NCBI GenBank assembly: GCA_900762125.1
Contig: CAAFFL010000013.1
Span: forward strand, 1-25,442
Origin: an uncultured Prevotella sp.
GTDB taxonomy: Bacteria > Bacteroidota > Bacteroidia > Bacteroidales > Bacteroidaceae
Reading direction: 5' to 3'
Length of the DNA stretch: 25,442 nucleotides
Positions 24,432 to 25,442 of this stretch are shown here, piece after piece. The translations under genes and the position numbers were made by a program. The first letter of the stretch is position 1. The number at the start of each line of letters is the position of its first letter. A model generated the notes under the pieces. The model saw nothing but the letters and a program-made list of their open reading frames with translations, did not search any database and was not told where the DNA came from.

Positions 24432-24472
24432 GGGCGCAGGGGGGCTATCCACGGAAAAATACCCCTGCGCCC
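24432..24472. repeat. Inverted repeat, perfect 11-bp G+C-rich arms, 19-base loop
   Basis: GGGCGCAGGGG at 24432-24442 pairs exactly with CCCCTGCGCCC at 24462-24472. On the minus strand the second arm is followed by TTATTTGTG, weakly terminator-like; on the plus strand no T tract follows. It could be a terminator for leftward transcription, a structured RNA or a small-element end. Confidence 0.75.
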
Positions 24473-24837
24473 AAAATGCAGTGGTTCTTCTTATCTCTCT
24501 TGCACTTACCAGTGGACATCTGTAACAGCGTTTGTTGTGCCTTCGGCATCTTCTGCCAACGCCCCGTATGTCAGCCCACATCGGGGGGGCGGGGATGTTG
24601 CGCGGAAGGCCATCATAAAGATAACGGCTTGGGTGGCCTGTTAGTTGTCTAGCGAGGCTTAGTTCACTAACCTTGTCATGGAGGTCGTTTCGAGGATTAG
24701 GTCGTGACTTTTTTTGTGTTCCGTCTGTATGCATTTTCTTTGCTTTGGAGCCGTTCCATTATTTGCAACACATTGGTAATGAATAATTTCTGCGAGTAAC
24801 ATAATGAAACATTATTTGCGGAATTTGTGACGAAATA
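24473..24837. other. Unassigned intergenic stretch before the last gene
   Basis: I see no supported gene. The first half is G+C-rich with runs such as seven G residues near 24585; the second half becomes A+T-rich. The direct repeat CATTATTTGC occurs at 24757-24766 and 24810-24819, and ATAATG-AAA-CATTAT forms a 15-base dyad at 24801-24815. Both lie upstream of the final promoter and may be regulator sites. Confidence 0.5.
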
Positions 24838-24869
24838 ATTGCATTTTCGACAAATAAGTTATATCTTTG
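24838..24869 (+). promoter_or_regulatory. Promoter of the small secreted protein gene
   Basis: ATTG at 24838-24841, a 20-base spacer and TATCTTTG at 24862-24869 fit the Bacteroidetes promoter. The ATG at 24908 follows 38 bases later. This rules out the in-frame upstream ATG at 24839, which would lie inside the promoter. Confidence 0.7.
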
Positions 24870-24907
24870 TAATGCGAACTAAAAATAACAGTGTTAAACT
24901 CAAAATT

Positions 24908-25291
24908 ATGAAAGCAAAATCAAAAAAGACTTTTGCAGCCTTGATTGCGATGGCTGCACTGATGATTTCAGTACCAACCTATGGTCTCCAGTATTATGGA
25001 GAAGATCAGCCAATTATTGTTCACGGCCCTCATCGCTCACCCAAGAAGCCAACGACTCCCATCACCGTATCGTTTAACCCCATTTCCAACAGCATTGACC
25101 TGTCATTTTTCACCTCTTATAAAGATGTATCAGTGGTGGTCCTCAAAGATGGTATTCCTATTATATGTAAAAATCTTGGGGATGTCAACTCTGGTTTATA
25201 TGAGGTCCCCTTTGAAGAATACGATGCTGATTCTGACTACAAGGTCTTGATCCTTTCCGAAGGAGTCAGAATCGTCAGCCAATCATTATAG
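24908..25291 (+). CDS. Small secreted protein, possibly DUF3244-like
   Basis: This is a 127-residue protein. The ATG at 24908 is chosen because MKAKSKKTFAALIAMAALMISVPTYG is a good signal peptide and a promoter lies directly upstream; the longer frame from 24839 adds 23 implausible residues. The mature part has a short Pro/Lys/His-rich linker (VHGPHRSPKKPTTP) and then a beta-rich segment, ITVSFNPISNSIDLSFF, VSVVVLKDGIPIICKNL, YEVPFEEYDADSDYKVLILSEG. This has the strand rhythm of small Bacteroides/Prevotella secreted Ig-like or DUF3244 proteins. That family link is tentative and no function is known to me. The gene is monocistronic, with its own promoter and terminator, and is more A+T-rich than most of the window. 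Confidence 0.8.
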   Translation: MKAKSKKTFAALIAMAALMISVPTYGLQYYGEDQPIIVHGPHRSPKKPTTPITVSFNPISNSIDLSFFTSYKDVSVVVLKDGIPIICKNLGDVNSGLYEVPFEEYDADSDYKVLILSEGVRIVSQSL

Positions 25292-25329
25292 TACTATTAT
25301 TCCCGCATACCCCTGCCCCTACTCATATC

Positions 25330-25360
25330 CCTGGCATAGTTTCTATGCCAGGTTTTTTTT
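25330..25360 (+). terminator. Rho-independent terminator after the small secreted protein gene
   Basis: A perfect 10-bp stem (CCTGGCATAG pairing with CTATGCCAGG, loop TTT) is followed by eight T residues. It begins 38 bases after the stop codon. The remaining 82 bases to the window edge show no feature beyond a pyrimidine-rich run. Confidence 0.93.
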
Positions 25361-25442
25361 GTTTCTTCTTCTTCCTCCTCCTTTGAGAGTAAATGTTATG
25401 TAGGGTCGCTTGATTATATGAAGCCTTGCTATCATTGCTATC

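Noticed and set aside
24275..24652. 125-codon plus-strand frame over the second array
   Set aside because: Repeat-driven peptide with no domain, and it crosses the inverted repeat. No start context or coding signal.
24839..24907. Upstream in-frame ATG for the small secreted protein
   Set aside because: It would place the start inside the -33/-7 promoter and bury the signal peptide behind 23 extra residues.

Overview
The window looks like a chromosomal segment of a Bacteroidales bacterium, most likely Prevotella-like. The reasons are a SusC/SusD pair with a downstream IPT/TIG-domain lipoprotein, the Bacteroidetes order ExbB-ExbD-ExbD-TonB-substrate-binding protein-TPR protein, and repeated use of the Bacteroidetes promoter element TAnnTTTG (often with TTTG or TTG about 19-20 bases upstream). 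Shine-Dalgarno sequences are mostly absent. Most of the window has coding-rich, GC-biased wobble positions. The tRNA-to-glycosidase gap and the last 600 bases or so are visibly richer in A+T.

Layout. (1) Positions 1-6186, minus strand: a glycan-uptake locus read as susC, susD, then a surface glycan-binding lipoprotein cut by the left edge. (2) Positions 6395-12145, minus strand: a TonB energising operon (exbB, two exbD, tonB, a PstS-like lipoprotein, a TPR protein) from a clear promoter to a strong terminator. Its products power SusC-type transporters such as the neighbouring one. (3) Positions 12171-16753, minus strand: housekeeping genes. An LptF/LptG-like permease and ribBA appear co-transcribed; an aspartate aminotransferase has its own textbook promoter. 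(4) Positions 16754-17864: a long non-coding stretch with a seven-copy 22-bp tandem array, an 11-bp-period repeat, a tRNA-Met(CAT) with its own promoter and terminator, and several GGTGC motifs that may be remnants of an integration site. (5) Positions 17865-20739, plus strand: secreted GH43 and GH97 glycosidases in tandem, a small carbohydrate-degrading operon. (6) Positions 20849-22385, minus strand: a hemolysin III family membrane protein and a YdfG-like short-chain dehydrogenase. (7) Positions 22818-24074, plus strand: a PAP2 phosphatase fused to a probable outer-membrane beta-barrel. (8) Positions 24075-24907: about 830 bases without a convincing gene, holding a possible gene remnant, a second and unrelated 22-bp tandem array and an 11-bp-stem inverted repeat. 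(9) Positions 24908-25291: a small secreted protein with its own promoter and terminator.

I see no obvious new enzymatic defence or mobile system. The least explained signal is the pair of intergenic arrays. They share a 22-bp period (about two helical turns) and an internal dyad in each unit, but have no recognisable sequence similarity. I read them as phased protein-binding or chromosome-structure sites, but that is inference.
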